DNA from: Pseudoflavonifractor sp. 524-17
GTDB lineage: Bacteria > Bacillota > Clostridia > Oscillospirales > Oscillospiraceae
Direction of reading: 5' to 3'
Assembly (NCBI RefSeq): GCF_009935845.1
Contig: NZ_QWEK01000014.1
Coordinates: forward strand, 1 to 64,000
DNA length: 64,000 bases
Positions 49,262 through 57,342 of the stretch are shown piece by piece (positions within the stretch are counted from its first letter, which is position 1; the number at the start of each line of letters is the position of its first letter). The position numbers and the translations under genes were made by a program. The notes under the pieces were generated by a model. The model did no database searches. It saw only the letters and a program-made list of their open reading frames with translations, and was not told where the DNA came from.

Positions 49262-49669
49262 TTAAACTTCCCCGGTTTTGCGATACCGTTCGAGCGCCCT
49301 GTTGCATTTATAGAGGATTTGGGCTTTCACATAGTCTCTTGAAACTCCATATTGGGTGAGCATGACAAACGTGGTTGTCAACACATCACAAGCTTCCGCG
49401 AGGATGTCCTTTTCGGAACTCTTCCCCCTTTGCTTCTTCATGAGCTCTTTGATAAGCTCGGAGCACTCCTCGATGACATAGACACTCTGAGGAATACCCG
49501 ACTGGACGTCCATTTCAGACACAGCTTTGATGGCCTTTTCCAGGGCGTGGTCGGGCCGCGGATAATAGTCGCAGCAGCTAATTTTGCCGGCACGAATTTT
49601 TTCGCGGTGCTCTTTGTCTTGTGCGTACCGGCAGCACAAAAGACAAACACAATTATTGCAGTCCATCAT
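49262..49669 (-). CDS. MazG-like nucleotide pyrophosphohydrolase 2 with Cys-rich N-terminus
   Basis: 135 aa. N-terminal CNNCVCLLCCRYAQDKEHREK (Cys-rich), then YVIEECSELIKELMKKQRGKSSEKDILAEACDVLTTTFVMLTQYG with the E-E-C-E ... E-x-x-D MazG metal-binding pattern. Lowers nucleotide alarmone or modified dNTP levels. Confidence 0.75.
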   Translation of the reverse strand: MMDCNNCVCLLCCRYAQDKEHREKIRAGKISCCDYYPRPDHALEKAIKAVSEMDVQSGIPQSVYVIEECSELIKELMKKQRGKSSEKDILAEACDVLTTTFVMLTQYGVSRDYVKAQILYKCNRALERYRKTGEV

Positions 49670-49699
49670 TTCCTCCTAAAAAAAAGAATATAAAAAGAG

Positions 49700-49725
49700 A
49701 AGAGCCCACGTTTCCGCAGGCTCTC
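49700..49725 (-). terminator. Terminator T1 of the cassette group
   Basis: Minus-strand GGAGAGCCUGCG GAAA CGUGGGCUCUUC, then UCUUUUUAUAUU. GNRA tetraloop. Nearly the same hairpin recurs at 50577 and 51306. Confidence 0.85.
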
Positions 49726-49736
49726 CCCTTTGCCGG

Positions 49737-49925
49737 TTAGTCGGATTCTTTCGCGGCCGGCTCTCTTGTCGGTAAGCCGACGCCGGTTGCGATGTAACTT
49801 TGGCAGGCGAGAATGTCCTTATCGCTCATGCCCATGGCTTTGAGCCAATCGTTCATTCTCGTGACCTCAGTAATGGTCATCTCTTCCGTCGCCTCCTCTT
49901 CGATGATATTAGAACCTTGTTCCAC
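49737..49925 (-). CDS. Small protein, paralogue A
   Basis: 62 aa, GTG start preceded by GGAAAGGGGGATAC. Sequence VEQGSNIIEEEATEEMTITEVTRMNDWLKAMGMSDKDILACQSYIATGVGLPTREPAA is ~60 percent identical to the gene at 50614. Lies in a complete cassette (promoter at 50001-50030, terminator T1). Acidic helical protein, unknown function. Confidence 0.7.
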   Translation of the reverse strand: MEQGSNIIEEEATEEMTITEVTRMNDWLKAMGMSDKDILACQSYIATGVGLPTREPAAKESD

Positions 49926-50000
49926 CGTAAAGTATCCCCCTTTCCATAATAGGCGTTGAATTTTATGCACATAGCCGATCGTTACTGCTTCTTTTTGATC

Positions 50001-50030
50001 ATCATACCATGTAAAACTGGCAGGTGTCAA
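50001..50030 (-). promoter_or_regulatory. Promoter P1
   Basis: Minus strand TTGACA (50025-50030), 18-bp spacer, TATGAT (50001-50006) with a TGG extension. Reads to paralogue A through a 75-bp leader that shares sequence with the other two cassettes. Confidence 0.8.
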
Positions 50031-50040
50031 TTAGTTTAAT

Positions 50041-50496
50041 TTAGTCATCCCCCGCCCTGCGATACAGGCTCCGTTCCGGTTCAAATCCGTTTGGATAACG
50101 CGCTTTGAGTTTTTCGATGTTGGTCTGCATAACAGTTTCCATCTTCCAGCCCAACGCAGTACATGCCTCCGCAATCATCCATAGACAGTCGCCAATCTCT
50201 TTCTCCAAATGTTCAGGATCAATTTTGTGTCCTTGATATTTCTTCTGGAATATACCGGCTACTTCCCCGGCCTCAGAGGCAAGTCCTAGAACCGAGTGCA
50301 TAAGCATGTCCTGCTTCTGCTCATGGGGAATATTGCACGTCCGCATCGCTAAGCGTTGGTACTCATTTGGCGTCATACGCCTCTTTTCATTTTCATATGC
50401 TGCGACGAGAAAAGACACGCAGCAAGAAAAATCCTGCATGGGGCTTTTGCACTGAGCGCTGTAGTTAGGGCACTGGTCTTTGTATCTACAAGACAT
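50041..50496 (-). CDS. MazG-like nucleotide pyrophosphohydrolase 1
   Basis: 151 aa. N-terminal Cys cluster (CRYKDQCPNYSAQC), then MTPNEYQRLAMRTCNIPHEQKQDMLMHSVLGLASEAGEVAGIFQKKYQGHKIDPEHLEKEIGDCLWMIAEACTALGW with the MazG motif E-x-x-E ... E-I-G-D. The N-terminal part may bind metal. Three related pool-cleaning proteins within 1.6 kb are unusual. Confidence 0.82.
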   Translation of the reverse strand: MSCRYKDQCPNYSAQCKSPMQDFSCCVSFLVAAYENEKRRMTPNEYQRLAMRTCNIPHEQKQDMLMHSVLGLASEAGEVAGIFQKKYQGHKIDPEHLEKEIGDCLWMIAEACTALGWKMETVMQTNIEKLKARYPNGFEPERSLYRRAGDD

Positions 50497-50576
50497 TGTG
50501 TAGTCTACCTCCTATTTGGTTGGAACCACTGGCTGGCTGGCTGCCGGGGTTTTGTCCGTCTTAAAATATAAAAAGA

Positions 50577-50603
50577 GAAGAGCCCACGTTTCCGTAAGCT
50601 CTC
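50577..50603 (-). terminator. Terminator T2 of the cassette group
   Basis: Same GAAA-loop hairpin as T1 (GGAGAGCUUACG/CGUGGGCUCUUC) with UCUUUUUAUAUU. About 60 bp around it (50544-50604) are almost identical to 51274-51333. Confidence 0.85.
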
Positions 50604-50613
50604 CCTTTGCTGG

Positions 50614-50805
50614 TTAGTTGGTCTTGTTTACGCCGGTCGGCTCCTTGGTCGGCAAGCCAACGCCGGTTGCGATGTAGTTCTGAACGACGAGAATTTCCGC
50701 ATCGCTCAAGCCCAAGGCTTTGAGACATTCGGTCATTCTTGCCACTTCGACCACATTCATCATTTCCGTCGCCTCCTCTTCGATGATATTAGAACCATGT
50801 TCCAT
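50614..50805 (-). CDS. Small protein, paralogue B
   Basis: 63 aa, ATG start preceded by GGAAAGGAGGACAC. MEHGSNIIEEEATEMMNVVEVARMTECLKALGLSDAEILVVQNYIATGVGLPTKEPTG; tandem paralogue of the 49737 gene, with the leader also duplicated. Confidence 0.7.
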   Translation of the reverse strand: MEHGSNIIEEEATEMMNVVEVARMTECLKALGLSDAEILVVQNYIATGVGLPTKEPTGVNKTN

Positions 50806-50879
50806 CGTAAAGTGTCCTCCTTTCCATAATAGGGGCTGCGTTTTCTGCGCAGGCTGACGGTTACTACTTCACTTGGTTC

Positions 50880-50909
50880 ATAATATCACGTTGGGGGAGG
50901 ATGTGTCAA
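50880..50909 (-). promoter_or_regulatory. Promoter P2
   Basis: Minus strand TTGACA (50904-50909), 18-bp spacer, TATTAT (50880-50885), placed right after the stop of the 50910 gene and reading to paralogue B. Confidence 0.8.
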
Positions 50910-51224
50910 TCAGGTCATCGCAGGGGCCCTCTTGACTAAATCAATAAACCCGTGTTTTGTCGGCCAGGTCATTCCATCATCAGGGTCGCCAATTTCTTTC
51001 AAAAGAGCAGACCGACTTATCAAATTATCGGAATCGGTCTGACAGATTGTCATGAAATCGGCCTTAGTTTTTTCTTTGATTTCCGCCCATACTTCCTTAG
51101 AAGCCAGCTCATGCGTCCACACTGGATGCCCAAGTTTTTTTTCAATGTACTCGTGGAGATCGGAAAAATCGCACATCAAGACACCAGTGTAGGCCGAGAC
51201 GATGATTTTTTCCATTTTGGTCAT
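50910..51224 (-). CDS. DUF7736-like small protein
   Basis: 104 aa. MEKIIVSAYTGVLMCDFSDLHEYIEKKLGHPVWTHELASKEVWAEIKEKTKADF matches a small domain family I remember as common in Firmicutes phages (SAYTG..MC.F...H.Y.E..LG.P..THE). C-terminal RSALLKEIGDPDDGMTW resembles a separate short motif. Unknown function. Confidence 0.65.
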   Translation of the reverse strand: MTKMEKIIVSAYTGVLMCDFSDLHEYIEKKLGHPVWTHELASKEVWAEIKEKTKADFMTICQTDSDNLISRSALLKEIGDPDDGMTWPTKHGFIDLVKRAPAMT

Positions 51225-51305
51225 TTGTGGCCCTCCTTTTTCTTAGTTTAGAGGCTGCTCTTCTGGTTAGTTGCCGGGGTTTTATCCGTCTTAAAATATA
51301 AAAGA

Positions 51306-51332
51306 GAAGAGCCCACGTTTCCGTAAGCTCTC
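51306..51332 (-). terminator. Terminator T3 of the cassette group
   Basis: Third copy of the GAAA-loop hairpin, followed by UCUUUUAUAUU; ends the unit of the 51348 gene. Confidence 0.85.
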
Positions 51333-51347
51333 CTCTTTGGCCTGAGA

Positions 51348-51548
51348 TTAGAATTTCAGCTTCTCGTTGATCTTTGCGAGCTGCTTCTCCGCCTTCTTCT
51401 GAATCTCGGTATTCGCGGCCTCGATTGCCAGGTCAAGGATTTCCTGCCAGTCTTCCAACTGGTCGAGGAGCATACCCTTGTACTGGTTATCTGTCATGCC
51501 TACAGAATCACCTCCATCCAGAAGGCGTAAATTGTCGCGTTCAGCCAT
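51348..51548 (-). CDS. Small helical protein
   Basis: 66 aa from ATG 51548 (GGAAGGAGG): MAERDNLRLLDGGDSVGMTDNQYKGMLLDQLEDWQEILDLAIEAANTEIQKKAEKQLAKINEKLKF. MTDNQYKGML is a common opening of small phage proteins. Third member of the promoter/leader/terminator cassette set. Confidence 0.68.
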   Translation of the reverse strand: MAERDNLRLLDGGDSVGMTDNQYKGMLLDQLEDWQEILDLAIEAANTEIQKKAEKQLAKINEKLKF

Positions 51549-51623
51549 AGCCTTAACAACCTCCTTCCACAATAAGAACCGCATTTTTTGCGCACGGCCA
51601 ATGGTTTCTGCTTGTTTTAGTCC

Positions 51624-51653
51624 ATCATACTATGTTTGGAAGGTAGGTGTCAA
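51624..51653 (-). promoter_or_regulatory. Promoter P3
   Basis: Minus strand TTGACA (51648-51653), 18-bp spacer, TATGAT (51624-51629). Same architecture as P1 and P2; reads to the 51348 gene. Confidence 0.8.
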
Positions 51654-51658
51654 TCAGC

Positions 51659-51880
51659 TCAGGTCTCATGCAACATGGATTTCGTAGGAACAAAGTGTAC
51701 GCATTCCAGATCCACTCTTTTAATCCAGTCGAAGTCGCGGAGATATTTGACGCTCTTGTCCCCGATAGAAACCGAAACCGCATCGACTGCTTTCTGAGCA
51801 TTCAGGAATTGTTCCTTGAAAGAACAGACTTTTCGATGCTCGCAGTTGGTGCAGCGAGTTTCTTTTACCCCTCCGTACAT
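51659..51880 (-). CDS. Small Cys-containing protein
   Basis: 73 aa. TRCTNCEHRKVCSFKEQFLNAQKAVDAVSV with a C-x2-C-x5-C motif, ending DLECVHFVPTKSMLHET. Zinc-finger-like small protein seen in phage accessory regions; function unknown. Confidence 0.65.
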   Translation of the reverse strand: MYGGVKETRCTNCEHRKVCSFKEQFLNAQKAVDAVSVSIGDKSVKYLRDFDWIKRVDLECVHFVPTKSMLHET

Positions 51881-51907
51881 TTGTTTGCCTCCTTCTTCGA
51901 TGGCCGC

Positions 51908-52615
51908 TTAATCATGGTGGCTCTCCACGTTGCAGGTAATGATCTCGCTGTAAGGCAGGCTCTCAATCCAGCGGCATACCTCCCGCCACTCGTCCAGCTT
52001 GTGGTTGCGCCGGTGCTGGTAGATGTTGGCCAGAACTTCATAGTTCAGCATGACAGTCCGCTTCTGGTTGTAGCTGGAGGGAAGTAGCTGAATCATCTGC
52101 CACCAGGCATCCTTGTTATTAGACTCAAATACCCAAGCAGTTCCATCCTCGTTATCAACAAGGCCACCGTTCAGATAAATATCACGCCAGAAGTTCAGTT
52201 CTTCAATTTTCTCTGTGAGTTTTCCAAGAGAACGCTTCACCAGATGTTCATAGGAGAAGTCCTCCAGCGTAAACTCCTTGGCGTGGATCTTGTGCATGGT
52301 AGAGCAGGAGTTGGCGACCGTACCCACCTTATAGGTGTCGAACTCCTTCCACCAGTAGAGCGGGGCTGTGATATCTACATATACCGCAATCATCCGGCGG
52401 AACTTTCCGTCCACCGAGCCGGCCTTAGCCAGCCGCAGCATGAGGTCATAGTCGGCCTCGCCAACTCGGAAGTCAGAGGGCAGAACATCTCCATAGTTAT
52501 CTCCGATAATATCGCATAAGCCGCTATCGGACTTGTACCAACTGTTCATCGGGTTCCGCATTCCACGGATAGCGGGCTCCAGGCCCACGATTTTGGTTTT
52601 CTCAATCAGGATCAT
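51908..52615 (-). CDS. ThyX-like phage protein
   Basis: 235 aa from ATG 52615 (AAAGGAGAACATC). MILIEKTKIVGLEPAIRGMRNPMNSWYKSDSG...MIAVYVDITAPLYWWKEFDTYKVGTVANSCSTMHKI...FSYEHL belongs to a family common in Firmicutes phages whose core (RMI.V.VDITAP..W.KEFDTYK.G...NS.STMH) I believe is related to flavin-dependent thymidylate synthase ThyX. The classical ThyX motif RHRxxSxNExSxR is altered, so activity on dUMP is uncertain. Confidence 0.68.
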   Translation of the reverse strand: MILIEKTKIVGLEPAIRGMRNPMNSWYKSDSGLCDIIGDNYGDVLPSDFRVGEADYDLMLRLAKAGSVDGKFRRMIAVYVDITAPLYWWKEFDTYKVGTVANSCSTMHKIHAKEFTLEDFSYEHLVKRSLGKLTEKIEELNFWRDIYLNGGLVDNEDGTAWVFESNNKDAWWQMIQLLPSSYNQKRTVMLNYEVLANIYQHRRNHKLDEWREVCRWIESLPYSEIITCNVESHHD

Positions 52616-52922
52616 GATGTTCTCCTTTCGCAGACGGACCTTTGATAATCCGCTTCCTTGTGTCCTCATCCTTATCAATTTGGTAGAGAATATCAGTAGT
52701 CTCGTCCCGGAAGACAATTTCGGTTGGATCTACCCTCTGGATGCCATATTTGAACTCTACGATTCCGAACACTTTACTGAATACTCCGGCAGGTTCTCCG
52801 CCGACAAGAGGACTTGCAGGAATAGGCTTTGAGTAATACTCCCACATATGGAAATATCCAACTTCATCGTGGACGACACAAAGCCTGGTTGGGTGCTCGA
52901 CAGTTAAGTTAAGATTGGCCAT
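52602..52922 (-). CDS. Hypothetical phage protein
   Basis: 106 aa, start after GAAGGAGGTTTCGGACG. MANLNLTVEHPTRLCVVHDEVGYFHMWEYYSKPIPASPLVGGEPAGVFSKVFGIVEFKYGIQRVDPTEIVFRDE; beta-rich, unrecognised. Overlaps the ThyX-like gene by 14 bp. Confidence 0.6.
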   Translation of the reverse strand: MANLNLTVEHPTRLCVVHDEVGYFHMWEYYSKPIPASPLVGGEPAGVFSKVFGIVEFKYGIQRVDPTEIVFRDETTDILYQIDKDEDTRKRIIKGPSAKGEHHDPD

Positions 52923-53238
52923 CGTCCGAAACCTCCTTCTCAGTCAGCTTCTTATACAGCTCCTCGGCCTCCTCACCTTGGAGCTGGTTAATGATTTGGA
53001 CTTTCTCGCCGGCATCCTTGCGGCCAATAATGAGAACAGCAATGTCGCCATGGGCGTGGTCAAACCCGACCAGGAGTGTATCAGATGTTTTCACGATTAC
53101 TTCCTCCAATTTCAGCTTCTTGGTATGTACTCCTACCGCAAAATTGCAGTTGTATGTCTCTTTCTTCCAGTCCGGCCAGTGCTCTGCCTTCCGACGTATC
53201 TCTGCATATTCCAGAGAATGCTTTGGCCTGTTAATCAT
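52909..53238 (-). CDS. Hypothetical phage protein
   Basis: 109 aa. EVIVKTSDTLLVGFDHAHGDIAVLIIGRKDAGEKVQIINQLQGEEAEELYKKLTEKE suggests a small alpha/beta domain. Not recognised. Start and stop both overlap neighbours by a few bases (operon). Confidence 0.6.
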   Translation of the reverse strand: MINRPKHSLEYAEIRRKAEHWPDWKKETYNCNFAVGVHTKKLKLEEVIVKTSDTLLVGFDHAHGDIAVLIIGRKDAGEKVQIINQLQGEEAEELYKKLTEKEVSDDGQS

Positions 53239-54269
53239 TTCTTCTCCATTTTCCTGGCCTTACGCTTGTCGTACTCAGCCTTGTCGATGCGAACCATGCC
53301 GTTCTCGCCGTCCTTAAAGTAGCCGTTGAGCTCCACTTTCTTACCCTCGGGTGTGATGACGTAGAGATAGGCCACAGTATCGAAATCGCCGTTCTTGGGA
53401 TCGGTTAGTAGCTCCTCTCGAACCACCTTGAATTTCCTGTCGGCGGGGAAGTAGGGCATGGTAATAGGCGCCAGCTTGTCAATGAGGCGGGTGGTAAAGC
53501 CGTTAGTGTAGGCAATATCGGGTTCGTCCACGTTGACCACCTGAACCCGGTTGGTATCGCTATAGGTCACGGTGCCGTCCGGAGCGATTTCTTTGAACAG
53601 AGAACGCAAGCGTTTGCATTGATAATGCTTGACGGGATCGTCCTTGGAAAAAGTCTCCGATACATCCTCCCAAACATCGGGGGTGTCTTCGATGGGCGTC
53701 AGGCATTTACCGTCGATGAGACGGTTGAGGATGCTCTTCGTGATCTGGATGCTGAAGCCAGAATGACCATCCCGTGACAGACAGCGGTAGGCTCTCAGCG
53801 CACTCTCGTAGCAGGCGATGCCATAGCCAGCATCCTCCGGTTTTTCAACGCCCTCTTTTTCGCTGATGCAGGCCAGCGTTACCTCACGGCCAGCCCAGTC
53901 AACGGGTTCGTCGTTCAAAGAGAGGAGACGCTCCACATCCCTGTCGGTGTGACCGTCCCACTCAGGGGCCTTCTCGACCTCCTGGCAGCGGAAGAGGTCC
54001 CAGTCCTTATCTTCATAGTGATAGGCGTAGGCTCCCTTAGGTGTGGTGATACCAACGATAAACCACCCGCCGCCGAACGGAACCTCGCCGTCCGAATGCT
54101 TGTGAGACTTCCATGCCGCGCCTGAGAAGGTATTGACCAAAGAGGCGAAGAGGATCAACCGCTGGTGATAGAGAGAGTTAAAGGTATGGAAGCCATCACT
54201 CACCTCACCGATAGGGCCGAGTTTCTCAGTAGGTATGCCGTTGTTAATACAAAATTGTTTCAAGTCCAT
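53235..54269 (-). CDS. Conserved phage protein of the replication cluster
   Basis: 344 aa. Residues 1-130: HTFNSLYHQRLILFASLVNTF...AWKSHKHSDGEVPFGGGWFIVGITTPKGAYAYHYEDKDWDLFRCQEVEKAPEWDGHTDRDVERLLSL is a recurring phage pattern of unknown function. The C-terminal half (SGFSIQITKSILNRLIDGKCLTPIEDTPDVWEDVSETFSKDDPVKHYQCKRLRSLFKEIAPDGTVTYSDTNRV) is another recurrent phage module, so this looks like a fusion of two families. Confidence 0.65.
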   Translation of the reverse strand: MDLKQFCINNGIPTEKLGPIGEVSDGFHTFNSLYHQRLILFASLVNTFSGAAWKSHKHSDGEVPFGGGWFIVGITTPKGAYAYHYEDKDWDLFRCQEVEKAPEWDGHTDRDVERLLSLNDEPVDWAGREVTLACISEKEGVEKPEDAGYGIACYESALRAYRCLSRDGHSGFSIQITKSILNRLIDGKCLTPIEDTPDVWEDVSETFSKDDPVKHYQCKRLRSLFKEIAPDGTVTYSDTNRVQVVNVDEPDIAYTNGFTTRLIDKLAPITMPYFPADRKFKVVREELLTDPKNGDFDTVAYLYVITPEGKKVELNGYFKDGENGMVRIDKAEYDKRKARKMEKK

Positions 54270-54285
54270 AAGGTCCTCCTTTCAA

Positions 54286-55539
54286 TTATGCGACTTCCGG
54301 CAACGACGTAATCTTAGGTATGGGTTTTGTAGACCACCCAACAAACTTGCCCTCGTTGAAGTTCTTCTTTGCTTTGAGAGACTTGCTGATAGCCAAGTCG
54401 ATACCGGAAAAGCTCTTGAGATGGTAGTAGTAAAGGTTGCTATACGGTGTTGTCAAACGGTCGATTCTTCCGGCCGCCTGCACCATAACTTTGTAGGAAT
54501 AGTTTTGAGAGTAAAATATAATGGTATCTGTGGTAATGCAATTCCAGCCCTCACACCCGGCGGTGTACTGAACGAGATAGACCCATTTATCTCCGCTGGG
54601 AATTTCCTGGTGCTTGTGGCCGTTCCACTCAGCGACTTCAGTTCCTTCCGGATAACCAAGAGATTTGAGAATATCCAGTTCATAGTCGAAGTTGTAGAAG
54701 ATAATGACCTTGGGATGGTCTTCCATGAGCTCCAGAATTGCGACGCTGCGGGACTCATCGGAGTTGACAATTTTCCGAAGTGAATAGCACAACTCAGCGG
54801 CGGTTTCGATGGGCCGGTCCTCCCAGATGTTCCAGCGTTTTCGTGTGATGTCTTTGTAATTCGAGATATTGTAGCTGACTGGAATGTCCAGATGGTTGGA
54901 CGTCGTGTGGCGCTCGAAATTCATCTCCACCAGAATACGGTTACGGAGTCGGATGAGTCGGCCGGTGTTAAGATAGCGGTCAACCTTTGGATACTTGGAC
55001 CGCCAGTCATAGATAACATGCTGGTCGATGAAGTCGGTCTTGTTGCGATAGAACCCGTTGGCGATAAAGACGGGGATGTAGTCCTGCCAGGTATCCCCCG
55101 GGGTAGCCGAGAGCAGTATCCATTTGTTGGACTTGGCGATTTTCAGGAATGCTTTTGTCCAGGCACCATATCCGACAACACGCTGCTCATCGAATATAAA
55201 GAATGCGTCTTTAATGCCCTTATACTTGCCGATGTTGTTCCATGAGTCTACGACCACCGTGTTTTTGTAGTAGTTGGCCTCTGAATGCACCGACAGCAGA
55301 AACGGTGCCAGCTCCTCTCCCCACTCGCAGGTATCTCGTTTTCTCGCGGTGGTGATGATATAGAGGTCTCTCGGCTTTTTCATGATGCTGTCAGCTTCAT
55401 CGAGATTTCCGCCCTGCTGCTGGTAATAGTAAGCGAGGCCAGTCCGAGATTTACCCGAACCGACCCCGCCACAGAGGATACAGCCATTGTGCATTTTTGC
55501 GAGGGCTTTTTGCTGGTGGTCGAAAAGGGTAATGCTCAT
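54286..55539 (-). CDS. SF2 DNA helicase (DEAD/SNF2-like)
   Basis: 417 aa. Walker A CGGVGSGKS (residues 23-31), Walker B FIFDEQ (115-119, with Gln for His/Asp), motif III LLSATPGD, motif VI QAAGRIDR. This is the helicase type encoded next to phage primase/polymerase genes. Probably helps fork progress or recombination. Overlaps the 47-aa gene by 4 bp. Confidence 0.85.
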   Translation of the reverse strand: MSITLFDHQQKALAKMHNGCILCGGVGSGKSRTGLAYYYQQQGGNLDEADSIMKKPRDLYIITTARKRDTCEWGEELAPFLLSVHSEANYYKNTVVVDSWNNIGKYKGIKDAFFIFDEQRVVGYGAWTKAFLKIAKSNKWILLSATPGDTWQDYIPVFIANGFYRNKTDFIDQHVIYDWRSKYPKVDRYLNTGRLIRLRNRILVEMNFERHTTSNHLDIPVSYNISNYKDITRKRWNIWEDRPIETAAELCYSLRKIVNSDESRSVAILELMEDHPKVIIFYNFDYELDILKSLGYPEGTEVAEWNGHKHQEIPSGDKWVYLVQYTAGCEGWNCITTDTIIFYSQNYSYKVMVQAAGRIDRLTTPYSNLYYYHLKSFSGIDLAISKSLKAKKNFNEGKFVGWSTKPIPKITSLPEVA

Positions 55540-55679
55540 TTGGACTCCCGGCCCAAGTTGAACGCCTTAATGGCAAACTCAATCAACTTGATAATTCCAC
55601 ACACACCCAAGAGTACAAAGTACCAGGTAGGAGCGCTCAACTGGGTTCCAATCCCGTACAATAAAACAAGTGCAATCAT
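55536..55679 (-). CDS. 47-aa membrane protein, overlapping both neighbours
   Basis: MIALVLLYGIGTQLSAPTW then YFVLLGVCGIIKLIEFAIKAFNLGRESK; two short hydrophobic stretches. ATGA overlaps at both ends (with the methylase stop and the helicase start). Too short for most gene finders; function unknown. Confidence 0.7.
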   Translation of the reverse strand: MIALVLLYGIGTQLSAPTWYFVLLGVCGIIKLIEFAIKAFNLGRESK

Positions 55680-56596
55680 TCCGGCTCTTCTCCTTTCTGA
55701 AGTAATCTATCCATCTGGTGAATAGCTCGCCGCATGACCCAAACGTCCGAAAAATACATAGGTGTAAACCAGTAATTTTCGAGCGAATCGCTGGTTGCCA
55801 TAGGCTCAGTGAGGGAGTTTCCGACCTTAATATAGGCCGCAACACCGAGTAATGACAGTTGGATGTAGCACATGAGCGCTACTGTCTCGTCGATGTCCTG
55901 ACCGGACACTAAAATGTGGTTCTGGAAATTCATGCAGGCTTCTTCGAGTCTTCTTTTAGCGCAGTTCACACCGGCAATCAGTGTTGCGCCAGCACCACAA
56001 CAAGGGTCATTGAGCGTGATATAACCATTCTCTTTGACTTGTTGAACTACATCACCCATGGCAATGTCGGCCATGAGCTGGCAAACGCTATAGGGGGTGA
56101 AATGTTGTTTGCGTCCCTCATCTTGAAGTCCAAGCTGAGTATAAAGCCGGCCAAGGAAGTCTTGCTCGGAGTTAAACTCCAACGCCATGACCGTATGCGC
56201 AAACAGAGTGGGAAATTTGTCCTGTTCCTCTTTATTGTACTTTTTGATGATGCGGAGGTAGCGAGCTTCCCGCTTTTCGTAATGTGCCTTATCCACCGGA
56301 TTAGACAAAGCACAGGCAGCCATGACAACAAAGTCATTCCAAATATCCCAGCCGCGATGCCGGTAAGTAAGCGACTTGAATGTTTTTAGGAACTCATTCT
56401 CGATGTCGGTTGACTGCCTTTTGGGCGCGACTTTCTTCTCCAGAGGACGTTTCGGCATAACAGTTGGAATAAAGTATTCAGGAATTTGGGGTGGAACAAA
56501 AGGTTTCGGCCCAAACTTCGGTTTTGCCGGAACCGGGGGCGGTGCTTGCTTAGGTTTGGTTTTCTTCTCCGACTTCTTTTTCCTCCAAATAGGCAC
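55676..56596 (-). CDS. N6-adenine methylase-like protein lacking motif IV
   Basis: 306 aa, GTG start (AAAGGAGAATATATCGTT upstream). Pro-rich basic N-terminus; HFTPYSVCQLMADIAMG and ITLNDPCCGAGATLIAGVNCAKRR (SAM motif I), ILVSGQDIDETVALMCYIQLSLLG (motif II). The expected (N/D)PP(Y/F) motif is absent: after VGNSLTEP comes MATSDSLENYWFTPMYF. Similar HsdM-like phage proteins without motif IV exist. Perhaps a non-catalytic DNA/SAM-binding protein. Confidence 0.72.
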   Translation of the reverse strand: MPIWRKKKSEKKTKPKQAPPPVPAKPKFGPKPFVPPQIPEYFIPTVMPKRPLEKKVAPKRQSTDIENEFLKTFKSLTYRHRGWDIWNDFVVMAACALSNPVDKAHYEKREARYLRIIKKYNKEEQDKFPTLFAHTVMALEFNSEQDFLGRLYTQLGLQDEGRKQHFTPYSVCQLMADIAMGDVVQQVKENGYITLNDPCCGAGATLIAGVNCAKRRLEEACMNFQNHILVSGQDIDETVALMCYIQLSLLGVAAYIKVGNSLTEPMATSDSLENYWFTPMYFSDVWVMRRAIHQMDRLLQKGEEPE

Positions 56597-56663
56597 AACG
56601 ATATATTCTCCTTTCAAAAACGCAAGGGCGCCGGCTACCTCCTAACCAGCGCCCCACGGCCCG

Positions 56664-57134
56664 TTACTCCTGCGGATACTCCTCGCTGGCATACTTCTCT
56701 GCGAACTCGTCTTCCTCGATGGTGACGTACATGACCTTGAGGTAGGCCTTAACGCCGGACTTACCATTGACCTCCCAGTTGCTGGGATTGATAATAAGAT
56801 CCACATTGCGGATCTCGGCGAAGTCCAGGGTTCCGATGGATTCCTCGTCCAGCCTAGTCTTGGCCCGCCTGGTGAGCATATAGACGTTGGGCGGGAAGTT
56901 GTCGAACCGGACCGCCACCTGGATGTAGTACAGGGGGAAGTCATTCTCATCCCGGGGCGGACGGACGCGAACGTTCCAACCGTCATCGGTCAGCTTCTGC
57001 GCCATCACAGCGTCCTCAATGATAACGCAGAAGTTGCGGTCACCAGCCCGGTTGTACTTGCTTTCACGTCCGGAAAAGTTCCGGAAGATGATACGAGCAT
57101 TCTCAATGCTGAGGTTGTCCAATTTGCGAACCAT
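56664..57134 (-). CDS. Putative single-stranded DNA-binding protein
   Basis: 156 aa. [131 protein letters not shown]. The IIFRNFSG(K/R)E..YNR.GDRNF pattern occurs in many phage replication clusters and is usually predicted to be an OB-fold ssDNA-binding protein. Acidic C-terminus (EEYPQE), as in SSBs. Confidence 0.65.
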   Translation of the reverse strand: MVRKLDNLSIENARIIFRNFSGRESKYNRAGDRNFCVIIEDAVMAQKLTDDGWNVRVRPPRDENDFPLYYIQVAVRFDNFPPNVYMLTRRAKTRLDEESIGTLDFAEIRNVDLIINPSNWEVNGKSGVKAYLKVMYVTIEEDEFAEKYASEEYPQE

Positions 57135-57139
57135 AGTCG

Positions 57140-57337
57140 TTATCCCCTTTTCAAGTTTTCAATTTCCTCTTCCAGTTTTTTGACGCGATTTAGAATTTTC
57201 CCCTCGCAAGCCATTGCCGAGAGGATGAACACAATGACCATAGTGATGTGGAAGCCACACAAGACATGGCGATTTGTGATATAAGCCGACAATGCGGCAA
57301 AAGCGTTTACAATCGCAATTATCAATGCAATCGTCAT
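57140..57337 (-). CDS. Small membrane protein with coiled-coil tail
   Basis: 65 aa from ATG 57337 (GAGGTGAGGCAG). Two membrane helices ([34 protein letters not shown]), then [16 protein letters not shown]. Sits between polymerase and SSB-like genes. Function unknown; might anchor the replisome to the membrane. Confidence 0.65.
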   Translation of the reverse strand: MTIALIIAIVNAFAALSAYITNRHVLCGFHITMVIVFILSAMACEGKILNRVKKLEEEIENLKRG

Positions 57338-57342
57338 CTGCC

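Noticed and set aside
49680-51340. Evenly spread identical ~30-60 bp repeats, CRISPR-like at first sight
   Set aside because: Only three copies, hundreds of bp apart, each a terminator hairpin after a gene; no spacers or cas genes.
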